Shown here: piece after piece, positions 9,234 to 18,526 of the stretch
Numbering within the stretch: the stretch's first letter is position 1
How the letters are laid out: each line of letters opens with the position of its first letter
Assembly: GCA_902770195.1 (NCBI GenBank)
Contig: CACXSA010000001.1
Span: forward strand, 62,001-126,000
From: an uncultured Prevotellaceae bacterium
GTDB taxonomy: Bacteria > Bacteroidota > Bacteroidia > Bacteroidales > Bacteroidaceae
Length of the DNA: 64,000 nucleotides
Direction: 5' to 3'
Made by a program: the position numbers and the translations under genes
The notes under the pieces: generated by a model
What the model was told of the DNA's origin: nothing
The model's database searches: none
What the model saw: the letters and a program-made list of their open reading frames with translations, nothing else

Positions 9234-10919
9234 ATGATGAGAGGTTTTCTATGCAGTATTTTGACTGCAATTGCCATGTCAGCTTCATCGCAGGTTGCTG
9301 ACCGTGGTGGCGTGAAAGATGTAAATGGGGTAGTTGACAATACTCCAGACAGTATTGCAAAGGCTATGACCGCCAGACCCGTTCCGGGTTCTAGTCGTCG
9401 TGGTAATAACCCTGTGTTGTTTCTGATAGGTAATTCCACAATGCGTACGGGTACGCTGGGTAATGGTAATAATGGCCAGTGGGGATGGGGCTACTATGCC
9501 CATGAGTATTTTGACCCTACACGTATTACGGTGGAGAATCAGGCATTGGGCGGTATGAGCAGTCGCACTTTCTATAACAAGTTATGGGACCCTATTCGCC
9601 AGGCTATCCGTCCGGGTGACTGGGTCATCATCTCTATTGGCCACAATGACAATGGTCCCTATGACTCCGGACGTGCCAGGGCCAGTATTCCCGGAACGGG
9701 TTGTGATACGCTGAATGTAACCATTAAAGAGACGGGTGAGAAAGAGACCGTCTATACTTATGGCGGCTATATGCGTAAATATATAAATGATGTGCGCGCG
9801 AAAGGAGGTTTCCCCATCCTGATGTCACTGACACCGCGCAATGCCTACGACGAACAAGGCAAGATAGTCCGTAAGCCGCACACACAGTGGCTGATGCAGG
9901 TAGCAGCAGAAGAGGGGGTGCCCTTTATTGACTTGAATGAAATTTCAGGAAAGAAACTGGATGCCTATGGTCCGTGGAAAACCAGTTACCACTTCTTTTT
10001 GGACAAGATACACACCAGCCGTTTCGGAGCTATGATGAATGCCCGCTCTGCTGCTGAGGGTATCATGGCCAGCCACAACCCTGCACTGAATCCACTGAAG
10101 GCTATGATGCGCAATGTGCAATTGCCTGTGTATGACCTGACGCGCACCGATGGAAAACCTGTCGTGTTTATTACGGGTGACAGTACTGTTAAGAATGCTG
10201 ACAAAGATGAGAACGGTATGTGGGGCTGGGGTGCAGTAGCCAATACGATCTTTGACGAAACGAAGATAGATATCGTGAATGCTGCGATGGCCGGTCGAAG
10301 CTGTCGCACTTATCTGAACGAGGGCCGGTGGGAGAAGGTGTATAACAGTCTGAAACCTGGTGACTTCGTGCTGATACAATTTGGCCATAATGACATCGGG
10401 GCCATCGACAAACCGAAATACCGTGCTGCCATTGCATCAGCTAACGACACCTGTCATGTCTATAGAATGCAGGCTGCCAAGGAAGACCTTGCCAAGCAGA
10501 ATGTTATCGACCAGAAGCTGAAGTCAAATGCACAGGTGGGTAGCTATGAGGTAGTTTACTCTTTTGGATGGTATCTGAAGAAGTTTATTCAGGATGTGCG
10601 CGAGAAAGGAGCTACGCCTATTCTGGTTTCGTTGACTCCGCGCAACGAATGGACAGACGGCAAGATAGAACGTCGGAATGACACCTATGGCAAGTGGTAT
10701 CGTGAGGTGGCAGAAGATACGGGTGTAGAGTTTGTTGACCTGCATAACATCACGGCAGACTTCCTGGACAAGAAATGTGGCAAGAAGGAGAAGGCCATGA
10801 AATATTTTAATCATGACCATACGCATACTTCTCTCTTGGGGGCCAAGACGAATGCTCAAAGCATTGCCAAGGGACTACGTGCAAACAACAGCCCGCTGGC
10901 AAAATATTTGAAGAAGTAA
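9234..10919 (+). CDS. Two-domain SGNH esterase, rhamnogalacturonan acetylesterase-like (CE12)
   Basis: 561-residue secreted protein made of two consecutive SGNH/GDSL hydrolase domains (about residues 58-285 and 308-555). Domain 2 has the classical blocks: GDST with Ser317, AGRSCRTY, GHND at 384-387, and D528-x-x-H531. Domain 1 has the same layout (Ser68, GGMSSRTF, GHND at 136-139, D257-x-x-H260), but its first block reads GNST, with Asn where Asp is usual. CE12 enzymes remove acetyl groups from rhamnogalacturonan; most have a single domain. The signal peptide predicts a periplasmic or outer location. The gene faces the PL26-like gene and shares a convergent hairpin with it. The order of the catalytic residues suggests both halves could be active, but that is inference. 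Confidence 0.88.
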   Translation: MMRGFLCSILTAIAMSASSQVADRGGVKDVNGVVDNTPDSIAKAMTARPVPGSSRRGNNPVLFLIGNSTMRTGTLGNGNNGQWGWGYYAHEYFDPTRITVENQALGGMSSRTFYNKLWDPIRQAIRPGDWVIISIGHNDNGPYDSGRARASIPGTGCDTLNVTIKETGEKETVYTYGGYMRKYINDVRAKGGFPILMSLTPRNAYDEQGKIVRKPHTQWLMQVAAEEGVPFIDLNEISGKKLDAYGPWKTSYHFFLDKIHTSRFGAMMNARSAAEGIMASHNPALNPLKAMMRNVQLPVYDLTRTDGKPVVFITGDSTVKNADKDENGMWGWGAVANTIFDETKIDIVNAAMAGRSCRTYLNEGRWEKVYNSLKPGDFVLIQFGHNDIGAIDKPKYRAAIASANDTCHVYRMQAAKEDLAKQNVIDQKLKSNAQVGSYEVVYSFGWYLKKFIQDVREKGATPILVSLTPRNEWTDGKIERRNDTYGKWYREVAEDTGVEFVDLHNITADFLDKKCGKKEKAMKYFNHDHTHTSLLGAKTNAQSIAKGLRANNSPLAKYLKK

Positions 10920-10920
10920 G

Positions 10921-10955
10921 ATGTATGAAGGCTGAAGTTTGATGTATGATGTTAG
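10921..10955. repeat. Heptanucleotide array, ATGTNTG family
   Basis: Five consecutive 7-bp units (ATGTATG, AAGGCTG, AAGTTTG, ATGTATG, ATGTTAG) start one base after the stop of the acetylesterase. The last 20 bp differ at about one position from the array inside the GH3 gene at 37635-37663. Confidence 0.65.
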
Positions 10956-10986
10956 AGGTGCTGTCTTAGGGTAGCACCTCTAACAT
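10949..10986. terminator. Convergent hairpin between the CE12-type and PL26-like genes
   Basis: A perfect 14-bp inverted repeat (ATGTTAGAGGTGCT, 10-nt loop, AGCACCTCTAACAT) between two converging genes. The right arm lies inside the last codons of the PL26-like gene and the left arm inside the heptad array. There is no strong U-tract, so it may mainly protect 3' ends. Confidence 0.55.
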
Positions 10987-13900
10987 GTATATGGCATCGA
11001 GCGACCAAAGTGCCGCCTCGTTGGTGGAGATTCCTTTGCGTGGTGCCAATAGCGCACTCCAGACAGCAGCCTTCCGTTGTGCATCACGGTCGCGCCATGC
11101 TGCATAGGCATCCAAGCGACGAACAGGGAAGTTGTTCCTACTGACCTTCAGTGCCATCTGGCGGTAGCGACGGGCGTGGTCAAGCCAGACCTGCTCAAAA
11201 GACTTGCAGTCCATCATAGGCATGAGTTCGTTAATGACCTCAAAGCCTCCCATGATGCTGAGCAGATGATTGGTGTTGCGCAAATCTGCAGGACCGTCAT
11301 AACTGATGCGGCCTGTCTGTGGGTCATAACCTAAAGCTTTGTTACCGGTGAACAGACCGTCGGAAAGACTGGCTATCAACTGCATGCCAGCCATGATCTT
11401 ATCGCGATAGTAGGTGTTGCCTGTGCGTTCCCACTCTGTCATCCAATTGCCTGCATAGGCCATCCAGTCGGGTCCTATACGCAGACGAGCTGGAGCAGAG
11501 CAAGGATATTTTTCGCGTGGTTCTGCCAGTCGCATGGGGTCGAGATTCCACAGCAGGGTGTCAGCATCGGTTTGAGCATGCATCAGGTCACCTGTACGCT
11601 CATCAGCTGTTAGATAGTAATAATAGCGTAAGAAGGCTGATTGCGAGATGCGGGCTTCCTTGGCTCCACAGCCCCAATGGCTGACATTATGGCGGCTACC
11701 CAATGGGGCAAAAGGACCAATGTGATAGGTGTCAACCTCGCTGTTGTGTCGGGTCATAGCCTCTGCCATGTGCCAAATATCCTGACGGCCAGAGCGCAGG
11801 AACATGGCCCAAAGCCACATGGGTGATGCTAGCTCGGTGTTGTCCCAGGCATAGCCTCCTACATCGTAGCGCCACTCATCACGTTCGGGATCATAGGCAT
11901 GCATGAAGTCGCCATAGTTCCAGAATCCATACCATTTATGACGTTCAATCTCCTTTTGGTAGATGGTGATGTATTCGTTCAGACGCTGTTCAACCTCAGT
12001 GTTATCGGTTGGCAATGACCAGATGCCAAAGGCCTGACGACTATGCAGGTATTCGGGAGTGGGTAGCAGACGATTCTCGTCGTTGAGCTGGGCAATCTGC
12101 TTGCTGGTAGCCTCTGGTCCCTGATAGCCCAGTTGGGGTAGGAGCCATAATTCACAGGTGCGGGCGATGCCGTATGGTGTACTCATCCCCTCCTGAACAT
12201 CCTCGTAACTCTCCTTAAGTCCGTGGGCAATGGTGTCGTAGTGGCATAGGTTCATAGGCTCAGCCTCAGGACTCCACAGGTACAACGTCAGATGAGCCTC
12301 GCTGCTGCGGGCGTCGCTGACCTCAATGGTCGATGGGTACGACTGCCAGAAGTCCTTGAGCCTGACAGCCAGACCACCTTCAGTGTCGCCTACAAAGGCA
12401 TAGCCTGGCGAGCGATTGCCCGTCAGCGTTCCTAACCACGGAGAGGTGCTGGTGGCACGCTTGCGGATAGAGAAGGCATTGTCTGTCAGTTGCGACAAAC
12501 GGAAACCATCCCATTGTGCCCAGTTGTCGATGAGTGACTGGCCAATATTGTCGAAAACGTCACGAGGAGGAATTCGCTTGCCTTGCATCTGGTCCATCTG
12601 AATGTTGTGCTTCTGGGGAATGCCGCGGCCTTCTTCCGAAGGCGATAGAGCCATGCGTAGTTCACGACGCCCGTCGAGGGGTTGTACGGGTTCTGTCCAT
12701 AGGCGATCTGGCGACATGGCAAAAGCAATATGCCGGTTGTATGTCTCTGTCCGCATGGGTACACCAAAGCGAATACCCAATGAAGTTATGAAGTCCGATG
12801 TCTGTTCCCCGTCATAGGTAAACGTATGAATCATCTTTACCTGTTGGCTACCTTGCCAGAAGTGCAGGCGGATGGTGAATGGCAGCCAATGGCGCTGACC
12901 ATCGCTGTGGCATCCGTCTATCCTGACAACGGCATCTACTGCACGCTGATGCTCTATGCCTACTTTATTTATATATGAGGTGTAGCTTCCTTTTGTCGTT
13001 GTGGCTGTGAGGATGGTATTGGTAGCAACAGTCTTTCCATCGATGGTCATACTGTCAATCAGTGTCTTGCCAGTCTTCGGTAGCCATGCACATAGTCGTC
13101 CTGTGCTGACGGCATAGTGACTGCCATTGTCGCTGACAGTGATGCTTGGTGCCGATTTGGCTTTTTTATTTTTCTTTACCACACGTAAGGTCTTGCTGTC
13201 GGCTACTGCTGACAGTGCTGCCCACTTCACAGAACCGTCAGGCCACCATGCTGTTGGCCATGCGGCAGATGGAGTGCCATTATCTAATGCTAACATACTG
13301 GCATCCTTGAGTTCACCTTGACGAAATGGTATGCCAAAGGTGACAGGTTGCTCTCCCTGTGGTTCTTGGAGCCAGTGAAGAGGTATGCCTGTAGCTTGTA
13401 GGCTGTTGTCAATGGGTCTTGCTTGAAAATTGGTGATACGTGTGCGTGAAAGGGTTGTTCGAAAACCGAACCACCCCTTCTGCAGGGGCTGTGGGTCGAG
13501 GTAGTCCACAATGAGTTCGTTGTCCACATAAAAGCGTGTACGGCCATTGCTGCTCTCTATCTTGATGTGGTACCAATGGTTCGGGCGAAGTAAGTGGGCT
13601 GGGTCAGTGTATTCTTTCAAGATGGCCGGCCGTTGGGCGGCATCGTCTATTCCTCGTTCGTCACCAGTATATCTGCGGAAGCGGGTGGTCGTGTTGTGAT
13701 TGCCGCCATAGCCTAAGTAATACATCTGCAGTGAGTAGCATCTTACGAAGATGCCACTTCGCCAGTCTGCTCTTGTCCAGATGTCTTTTTGCTTTGGGTC
13801 ACTGGCCAGCCAGAAGCAGTTCAGGTCGCTCAGCCGGTCGTCCATCACCATGGCATCGTATTCTACAAGGGTATTGGCTGTGAAAGGTTGCTTGCGCCAG

Positions 13901-14082
13901 AGAGTCAGTCCCTTGGGGGCTGTCACTTCACAGGTGTCTCCCGAAAAGCTGACCTGATAATCGGTGGCTTCGGATTCTATACGCCAGTATTTGTTGAACT
14001 CTTTCTTGTTAAGACCTGACTGTGCCATGGCAGGTAATGCCAGCATCAGTAGCAGTAGTTTAGTAGTGAATCTTGTTGTCAT
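10966..14082 (-). CDS. DUF6250 plus PL26-like exo-rhamnogalacturonan lyase
   Basis: 1038-residue secreted protein. Signal peptide MTTRFTTKLLLLMLALPAMAQ at the chosen start; an in-frame ATG at 14145 would add 21 residues ahead of it and is rejected. Residues about 25-230 form a concanavalin-like beta-sandwich (YWRIESEATDY, HWYHIKIESSNGRTRFYVDN, GWFGFRT), consistent with DUF6250. The rest resembles the three-part fold of exo-rhamnogalacturonan lyases (IPLHWLQEP, AWWPDGSVKWAA, GYAWDNTELASP, DWMAYAGNW). PL26 enzymes release unsaturated disaccharides from rhamnogalacturonan I. It lies 65 bp downstream of the GH146 gene. The family assignment comes from remembered patterns; exact catalytic residues were not assigned. 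Confidence 0.8.
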   Translation of the reverse strand: MTTRFTTKLLLLMLALPAMAQSGLNKKEFNKYWRIESEATDYQVSFSGDTCEVTAPKGLTLWRKQPFTANTLVEYDAMVMDDRLSDLNCFWLASDPKQKDIWTRADWRSGIFVRCYSLQMYYLGYGGNHNTTTRFRRYTGDERGIDDAAQRPAILKEYTDPAHLLRPNHWYHIKIESSNGRTRFYVDNELIVDYLDPQPLQKGWFGFRTTLSRTRITNFQARPIDNSLQATGIPLHWLQEPQGEQPVTFGIPFRQGELKDASMLALDNGTPSAAWPTAWWPDGSVKWAALSAVADSKTLRVVKKNKKAKSAPSITVSDNGSHYAVSTGRLCAWLPKTGKTLIDSMTIDGKTVATNTILTATTTKGSYTSYINKVGIEHQRAVDAVVRIDGCHSDGQRHWLPFTIRLHFWQGSQQVKMIHTFTYDGEQTSDFITSLGIRFGVPMRTETYNRHIAFAMSPDRLWTEPVQPLDGRRELRMALSPSEEGRGIPQKHNIQMDQMQGKRIPPRDVFDNIGQSLIDNWAQWDGFRLSQLTDNAFSIRKRATSTSPWLGTLTGNRSPGYAFVGDTEGGLAVRLKDFWQSYPSTIEVSDARSSEAHLTLYLWSPEAEPMNLCHYDTIAHGLKESYEDVQEGMSTPYGIARTCELWLLPQLGYQGPEATSKQIAQLNDENRLLPTPEYLHSRQAFGIWSLPTDNTEVEQRLNEYITIYQKEIERHKWYGFWNYGDFMHAYDPERDEWRYDVGGYAWDNTELASPMWLWAMFLRSGRQDIWHMAEAMTRHNSEVDTYHIGPFAPLGSRHNVSHWGCGAKEARISQSAFLRYYYYLTADERTGDLMHAQTDADTLLWNLDPMRLAEPREKYPCSAPARLRIGPDWMAYAGNWMTEWERTGNTYYRDKIMAGMQLIASLSDGLFTGNKALGYDPQTGRISYDGPADLRNTNHLLSIMGGFEVINELMPMMDCKSFEQVWLDHARRYRQMALKVSRNNFPVRRLDAYAAWRDRDAQRKAAVWSALLAPRKGISTNEAALWSLDAIYMLEVLP

Positions 14083-14139
14083 AATGTAGGTATAATTTAG
14101 TTCTGTTTCGGTCAGCTTGATAGTGTCATCGCCGTGATA

Positions 14140-14160
14140 CCCCACCCTTAAGAGGTGGGG
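14140..14160 (-). terminator. GC-rich hairpin at the end of the GH146 gene
   Basis: CCCCACC and GGTGGGG form a 7-bp stem, and the TAA stop of the GH146 gene is in the loop. No clear U-tract follows, so it may reduce rather than stop read-through into the PL26-like gene 58 bp further on. Confidence 0.45.
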
Positions 14161-16550
14161 GTTGTCACTAGTCTCACTTCGTAGATCTCACCGATCTGTT
14201 TCTTCGGCTTGGCTACGAACTTCACGCGCACTTGCTTTTTACCCTTCAGTGCTTCGGCAGGCACTGGATAGGTCTCGTAGATGAACTTTGAGATGCGATA
14301 TTTGCCCGTGTTGTTCACCGACGTCACCAGCACATCATCGACGAAGATGTCGAACTCGTGGCTCTTCCACTCACCCACGCCCCAGTACTTCAGACGTAGG
14401 CTGAGGTCGGTCTTTCCACCTGTCTGCATCAGGTAGCTGAAGTAATGGCCGTTGCTGGCATCGCGGTAGAATACATCGTTGGAGTTGCCCACGAATGAGT
14501 CGTCGGTCTCCATGAAGTGGTCGCTCTCAGGCTGCTGCTCTCCGGGCTGCACTTTATCGACGGTGCGATCTTCGAGTGCCTGGCGCTCCTGTTCCTGCTT
14601 GGCAAGATTGTCAAGATAGCCCTTGTAGCTGTCCTCTGAAAGGGCGAGCCAGTACATCATGTATCGGGCATCATGGAGTTCGAAGAACGGCATTAGCTCA
14701 TTACGGATCTCATTTTCCATCTTGGTGGTGATGGTGAAGTGGAGGGGCTTGCCTGCTATGGGCACGAGCTGGTTGGCAATCTCACCTATATTATTATTAA
14801 TAAGAATAGGCGCCTGGTCTGTTGGCAGCTTCTTACCTGTGGCAAGCTGTCCGAAACGGCTGTCATCGGCAATTAGATGTGCAAGATCTTCGGTGCCCGT
14901 CTTCATGGCGAGCATCACGGGACCGTGCATCAGAGCGATATACTGAGGCAGATTGGGCAGATACTTCACATAACTGTACATCGGGAAGATCATCTCGACG
15001 ACATCGCCTTTCTTCCACTGGCGGTCGATGGTGACGTACGATGAAGGACCAGTGACGATGCTCACGGGCTTACCATTTACCTTAACACTGAACTGTCCGG
15101 GCTTCACCCAACCAGGATAGCGCACATTGAGCGCAAACTTGCCCTTGCCACCAGCAATGGTTATCTTGCTGGTCTCGGCATAGGGGAAAGTGGTCTCCTG
15201 ACGGATTGTGATGCCTTTCGCCTTCCAGTTCAGTTCGGAAGCTACGAAGAGGTTCACATAGAGGGCATCACCTACGTGGGTATAGATGAACTGACCATAC
15301 TTGCCATGGTTCTCCATGCCCGTACCTACACAGCACCACATGGCTTCATTGGGAGCTGAGTAATTGCGATAATGGCGCGGGCGAGCCGATGTGAAATACA
15401 CATAACCGCCATGCTCTGGATGCTGGGTGGAGAGGATATGGTTGAAGGTGGCGAGCTCGAAGAAGTCGGCATAGCGTGCCTCTGGATTGCGGCGATGCAA
15501 ATCCTCCGTTAGCTTCAGCATGTTGTTGGTGTTGCAGCTCTCGGGACCGTCGATGTCTGTTACGAAGTCCTGGCAAGCCTCTTTGCTGGGGAAGTGCTCG
15601 CGACGGCTATTGCCTCCGAAAGCCAGTGAGCGCTCACCCGTGACAATGTCCCAGAAGTAGGCACCGGCGGTGTGATAAGCCTCGTCGCCCGCCAACTCGG
15701 CAATACGTTCAAATCCCACTACCTTAGGCACCTGCGTGTTGGCATGCATGTTATCCAGGCAGTCGCGGCGCTGCATCAGTGGGTTAAGCAGACGGCGGTG
15801 GGAGAATCGGCGAGCTACATCGAGATATTTTTGTTTGCCAGTGATGGCATAGGCATCTGCCAGCACCTCGTTCATGCCGCCATGTTCAGTATCGAGCGCA
15901 CGCTCCATCTGGGCATCAGATAGGCCAGCCGTCAAATCGATGGCCCAGTCGCAGAAGCCGAGGAAGAGTGCCTTGGCCTGTTCGTTGCCGCAATATACCC
16001 AGGCATCGCGCAGACCCGCGTACATTTTGTGCAGATTATAGAAAGGCACCCATGCACCATAATAAGGTCCGAAGTCGCCTTTTTTGAAAGCCGGCCATAT
16101 ACGACTGCTGCCAGGCACGCCGCCCACATAGCCCTTACCCCACTCAGGGTGGTTCTTGGCGTTGGCATCAGCACAGGTCTGCAGTTCGCTGATCCAATAG
16201 TCGAGACGCTGTTGGCACTCCTTACTGCCTGTGGCGGCATTGATAGCCAAGGCCGTCAGATAGTGACCACCCACGTGACCATCGAGTCCGTCCCAGTTGG
16301 GATACGACTTTCCCTTAGGGGTCAGTCCTGCCTCCTTGAGATACGGTGCCAGCAGACGGTCGTTGTCGTACTTCATCAGCACATTGATGTTCAAGTCGCG
16401 GGCCTTCTTCAGCGGTCCGTCGAGTAAGGTGACATCCCCTAAGGGAAACTCATCGGTGTAGAGCCTATCCTGTGCCTGTGCTGTACCTATAGAGAGGCAT
16501 ACCAGCACGACAAATAAGAAATTCTTGACAAAGATTGTAGTTTTGTTCAT
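14148..16550 (-). CDS. GH146/GH127-type beta-L-arabinofuranosidase (DUF1680 fold) with C-terminal beta-sandwich
   Basis: 800-residue secreted enzyme. After the signal peptide (ending AQAQD) comes FPLGDVTLLDGPLKKARDLN, then LAPYLKEAGLTPKG and GLDGHVGGHYLTALA, an opening typical of GH146 rather than GH127. The zinc-cysteine active-site signature of this clan is present: E337-S-C339 and C406-C407, matching the E-x-C and C-C pattern of characterised GH127 enzymes. The last about 120 residues (from HFMETDDSFVG) form a DUF6805-like domain. It should remove terminal beta-L-arabinofuranose from pectic arabinan or complex pectin side chains. An upstream ATG at 16586 falls in the -7 element, so MNKTTIF at 16550 is the start. 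Confidence 0.9.
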   Translation of the reverse strand: MNKTTIFVKNFLFVVLVCLSIGTAQAQDRLYTDEFPLGDVTLLDGPLKKARDLNINVLMKYDNDRLLAPYLKEAGLTPKGKSYPNWDGLDGHVGGHYLTALAINAATGSKECQQRLDYWISELQTCADANAKNHPEWGKGYVGGVPGSSRIWPAFKKGDFGPYYGAWVPFYNLHKMYAGLRDAWVYCGNEQAKALFLGFCDWAIDLTAGLSDAQMERALDTEHGGMNEVLADAYAITGKQKYLDVARRFSHRRLLNPLMQRRDCLDNMHANTQVPKVVGFERIAELAGDEAYHTAGAYFWDIVTGERSLAFGGNSRREHFPSKEACQDFVTDIDGPESCNTNNMLKLTEDLHRRNPEARYADFFELATFNHILSTQHPEHGGYVYFTSARPRHYRNYSAPNEAMWCCVGTGMENHGKYGQFIYTHVGDALYVNLFVASELNWKAKGITIRQETTFPYAETSKITIAGGKGKFALNVRYPGWVKPGQFSVKVNGKPVSIVTGPSSYVTIDRQWKKGDVVEMIFPMYSYVKYLPNLPQYIALMHGPVMLAMKTGTEDLAHLIADDSRFGQLATGKKLPTDQAPILINNNIGEIANQLVPIAGKPLHFTITTKMENEIRNELMPFFELHDARYMMYWLALSEDSYKGYLDNLAKQEQERQALEDRTVDKVQPGEQQPESDHFMETDDSFVGNSNDVFYRDASNGHYFSYLMQTGGKTDLSLRLKYWGVGEWKSHEFDIFVDDVLVTSVNNTGKYRISKFIYETYPVPAEALKGKKQVRVKFVAKPKKQIGEIYEVRLVTTPTS

Positions 16551-16583
16551 AAAAAAAAATAGCTGATAAATTGAAATTTTCTG

Positions 16584-16591
16584 CAAAGGTA
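16584..16591 (-). promoter_or_regulatory. Bacteroidota -7 element for the GH146 gene
   Basis: TACCTTTG on the minus strand, 33 bp upstream of the GH146 start, with a weak TTTC about 21 bp upstream. It lies back to back with the menB promoter 32 bp away. Confidence 0.6.
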
Positions 16592-16623
16592 CAAAAAAAA
16601 GTTATATTCTCGGAAATTATATG

Positions 16624-16631
16624 TAAATTTG
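16624..16631 (+). promoter_or_regulatory. Bacteroidota -7 element for menBCE
   Basis: TAAATTTG on the plus strand, 18 bp before the menB ATG at 16650, predicting a very short leader. The -33 element is not recognisable. Confidence 0.6.
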
Positions 16632-16649
16632 CACAAAAATTCGGAGACT

Positions 16650-17507
16650 ATGGAAAAAAGAGAATGGAAAGAGATTAGGAAGTTCGAGGAAATCCTCTTC
16701 GAAGAGTATCATGGCATTGCCAAGATTACCATTAACAGAGCACGCTATCGCAATGCATTCACCCCTCGTACAACGCTAGAGCTGAGCCAGGCATTTTCCC
16801 TTTGCCGCGAAATGCAGAACATCCGTGTGGTGCTGCTGACGGGTGCAATGTCAGAAGTGCCGGAGGGAAAGAAGTTGGAGGACGTAAAACATGCTTTCTG
16901 CTCGGGTGGTGACATGCATGTGAAAGGGCGCGGTGGTTATATCGACGAAGAGGGAGTGCCCCGTCTGTCGGTGCTTGATGTGCAGATGCAGATACGCCGA
17001 CTGCCCAAGCCTGTGATAGCGATGGTGAACGGCTATGCCATCGGGGGCGGTCATGTGCTGCACTTGGTGTGCGACCTGACCATTGCTTCGGAAAATGCCA
17101 TCTTCGGACAGACCGGACCTAAGGTGGGCTCGTTTGATGCCGGTTTCGGAAGCAGCTATCTGGCTCGCATCGTGGGACAGAAGAAGGCACGTGAAATCTG
17201 GTTCCTGTGTCGCCAATATACAGCTAAAGAAGCTGAAGAGATGGGGATGGTGAACAAGGTAGTTCCCTTGCAGCAACTGGAAGATGAGTGTGTGGCATGG
17301 GCTGAGGTAATGATAGAACGTTCACCCATCGCCCTGCGTATGATTAAGGCAGGACTTAATGCAGAACTCGACGGACAGGCTGGTATCCAGCAGTTGGCAG
17401 GTGATGCCACCATGCTCTATTATTTCCTGGACGAAGCGCAGGAGGGAGGCCATGCTTTCCTTGAGAAGCGTAAGCCCAACTTTGACAAATATCCTAAGAT
17501 TCCATGA
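16650..17507 (+). CDS. menB: 1,4-dihydroxy-2-naphthoyl-CoA synthase (MenB)
   Basis: 285-residue crotonase-fold enzyme that cyclises O-succinylbenzoyl-CoA to 1,4-dihydroxy-2-naphthoyl-CoA in menaquinone synthesis. Clear MenB signatures: [49 protein letters not shown] (oxyanion-hole region), and [20 protein letters not shown] followed by [13 protein letters not shown]. Length is normal. A TTG 21 bp upstream also opens the frame but lies inside the -7 element, so the ATG at 16650 is used. Its stop overlaps the start of menC by 4 bp (ATGA), indicating coupling. menF, menD and menA are not in the window; upstream is a divergent pectin gene, so the usual menFD neighbours have been separated. Confidence 0.95.
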   Translation: MEKREWKEIRKFEEILFEEYHGIAKITINRARYRNAFTPRTTLELSQAFSLCREMQNIRVVLLTGAMSEVPEGKKLEDVKHAFCSGGDMHVKGRGGYIDEEGVPRLSVLDVQMQIRRLPKPVIAMVNGYAIGGGHVLHLVCDLTIASENAIFGQTGPKVGSFDAGFGSSYLARIVGQKKAREIWFLCRQYTAKEAEEMGMVNKVVPLQQLEDECVAWAEVMIERSPIALRMIKAGLNAELDGQAGIQQLAGDATMLYYFLDEAQEGGHAFLEKRKPNFDKYPKIP

Positions 17508-18511
17508 AGATAACCATTGAGGAGCGGATGCTCCATTTCAAACAGCCTGCTGGCACAAGTCGTGGGATATACACTACCAGGAAAATATGGCTGGTAAAGG
17601 TGACAGACAGTGCCGTAGTTGGAGTGGGGGAGTGTGCCCCATTACCACAACTGAGCTGTGATGATATTCCTAATTATGGGGAGGTGTTGCGCCACTTCTG
17701 TGACGAGGTGGAACAGACAGGCAAGATACCTTACGAAGCCATGCGCGACTATCCCTCTATGCTCTTTGGACTGGAAACGGCATTTACCAACTTCGATACT
17801 GCTTTTAGCAGAGGTGAGGTGGGAATACCTATCAACGGACTGATATGGATGGGTAGTTTTGAGGAGATGAACCAGCGGATAGAGCAAAAGCTGGAGCAAG
17901 GGTTCCGTTGCGTGAAACTGAAAATAGGAGCCATCGACTTTGATGCAGAGCTGGAACTGATCAAGAATATACGTAGCAGATATAGTCATCATGAGGTGGA
18001 ACTTCGGGTGGATGCTAACGGGGCTTTCACATTCGATGAGGCTTTGTATAAACTCGAACTGCTGTCGCAGTATGCATTGCATTCCATCGAGCAACCTCTC
18101 AAAGCAGGACAGTGGGGCAATATGGCAGAATTGTGTCGTGAGTCACCCCTCCCCATCGCATTGGACGAAGAGTTGATAGGGGTGAACGATCCGGAACAAA
18201 AACGACAGTTGTTGAATATTATCAAACCACACTATATTGTCCTGAAGCCTTCGCTTCATGGAGGTATGATGGGAGTCAGAGAGTGGGTGGATGTGGCTCG
18301 TGACATGTTCATTGGTTCGTGGATTACTTCCGCTCTGGAAAGCAATGTCGGACTGAATGCCATAGCCCAGCTATGCAGTAATATCTATGGTGATCATATT
18401 ACAATGCCGCAAGGACTGGGTACGGGACAGCTTTTTACGGATAACATTCCGATGCCGTTAGAGATAAGGGGGGATAAACTGTGGAGCGGGCTTCGCCCTA
18501 GTGGAGAGTGA
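17504..18511 (+). CDS. menC: o-succinylbenzoate synthase, enolase superfamily (MenC)
   Basis: 335-residue enolase-superfamily enzyme that dehydrates SHCHC to o-succinylbenzoate. The active site is readable: K138-x-K140 (VKLKIG), metal ligands D170 (RVDANGAF), E196 (SIEQP) and D221 (ALDEEL), and K248 (VLKPSLHGG), all on the expected barrel strands. It overlaps menB by 4 bp. Its last codons and stop run into the heptad array at 18501-18521 that separates it from menE. The N-terminal capping domain begins [20 protein letters not shown]. The menB-menC-menE context and the motifs favour MenC over the related dipeptide epimerases. Confidence 0.93.
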   Translation: MKITIEERMLHFKQPAGTSRGIYTTRKIWLVKVTDSAVVGVGECAPLPQLSCDDIPNYGEVLRHFCDEVEQTGKIPYEAMRDYPSMLFGLETAFTNFDTAFSRGEVGIPINGLIWMGSFEEMNQRIEQKLEQGFRCVKLKIGAIDFDAELELIKNIRSRYSHHEVELRVDANGAFTFDEALYKLELLSQYALHSIEQPLKAGQWGNMAELCRESPLPIALDEELIGVNDPEQKRQLLNIIKPHYIVLKPSLHGGMMGVREWVDVARDMFIGSWITSALESNVGLNAIAQLCSNIYGDHITMPQGLGTGQLFTDNIPMPLEIRGDKLWSGLRPSGE

Positions 18512-18521
18512 ATAGTGAAGA
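18501..18521 (+). repeat. Heptanucleotide array, GTGAANA family, at the menC-menE junction
   Basis: Three exact-length 7-bp units (GTGGAGA, GTGAATA, GTGAAGA). The first two supply the last codon and TGA stop of menC; the third supplies an alternative GTG start for menE at 18515. Confidence 0.65.
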
Positions 18522-18526
18522 GTTTT

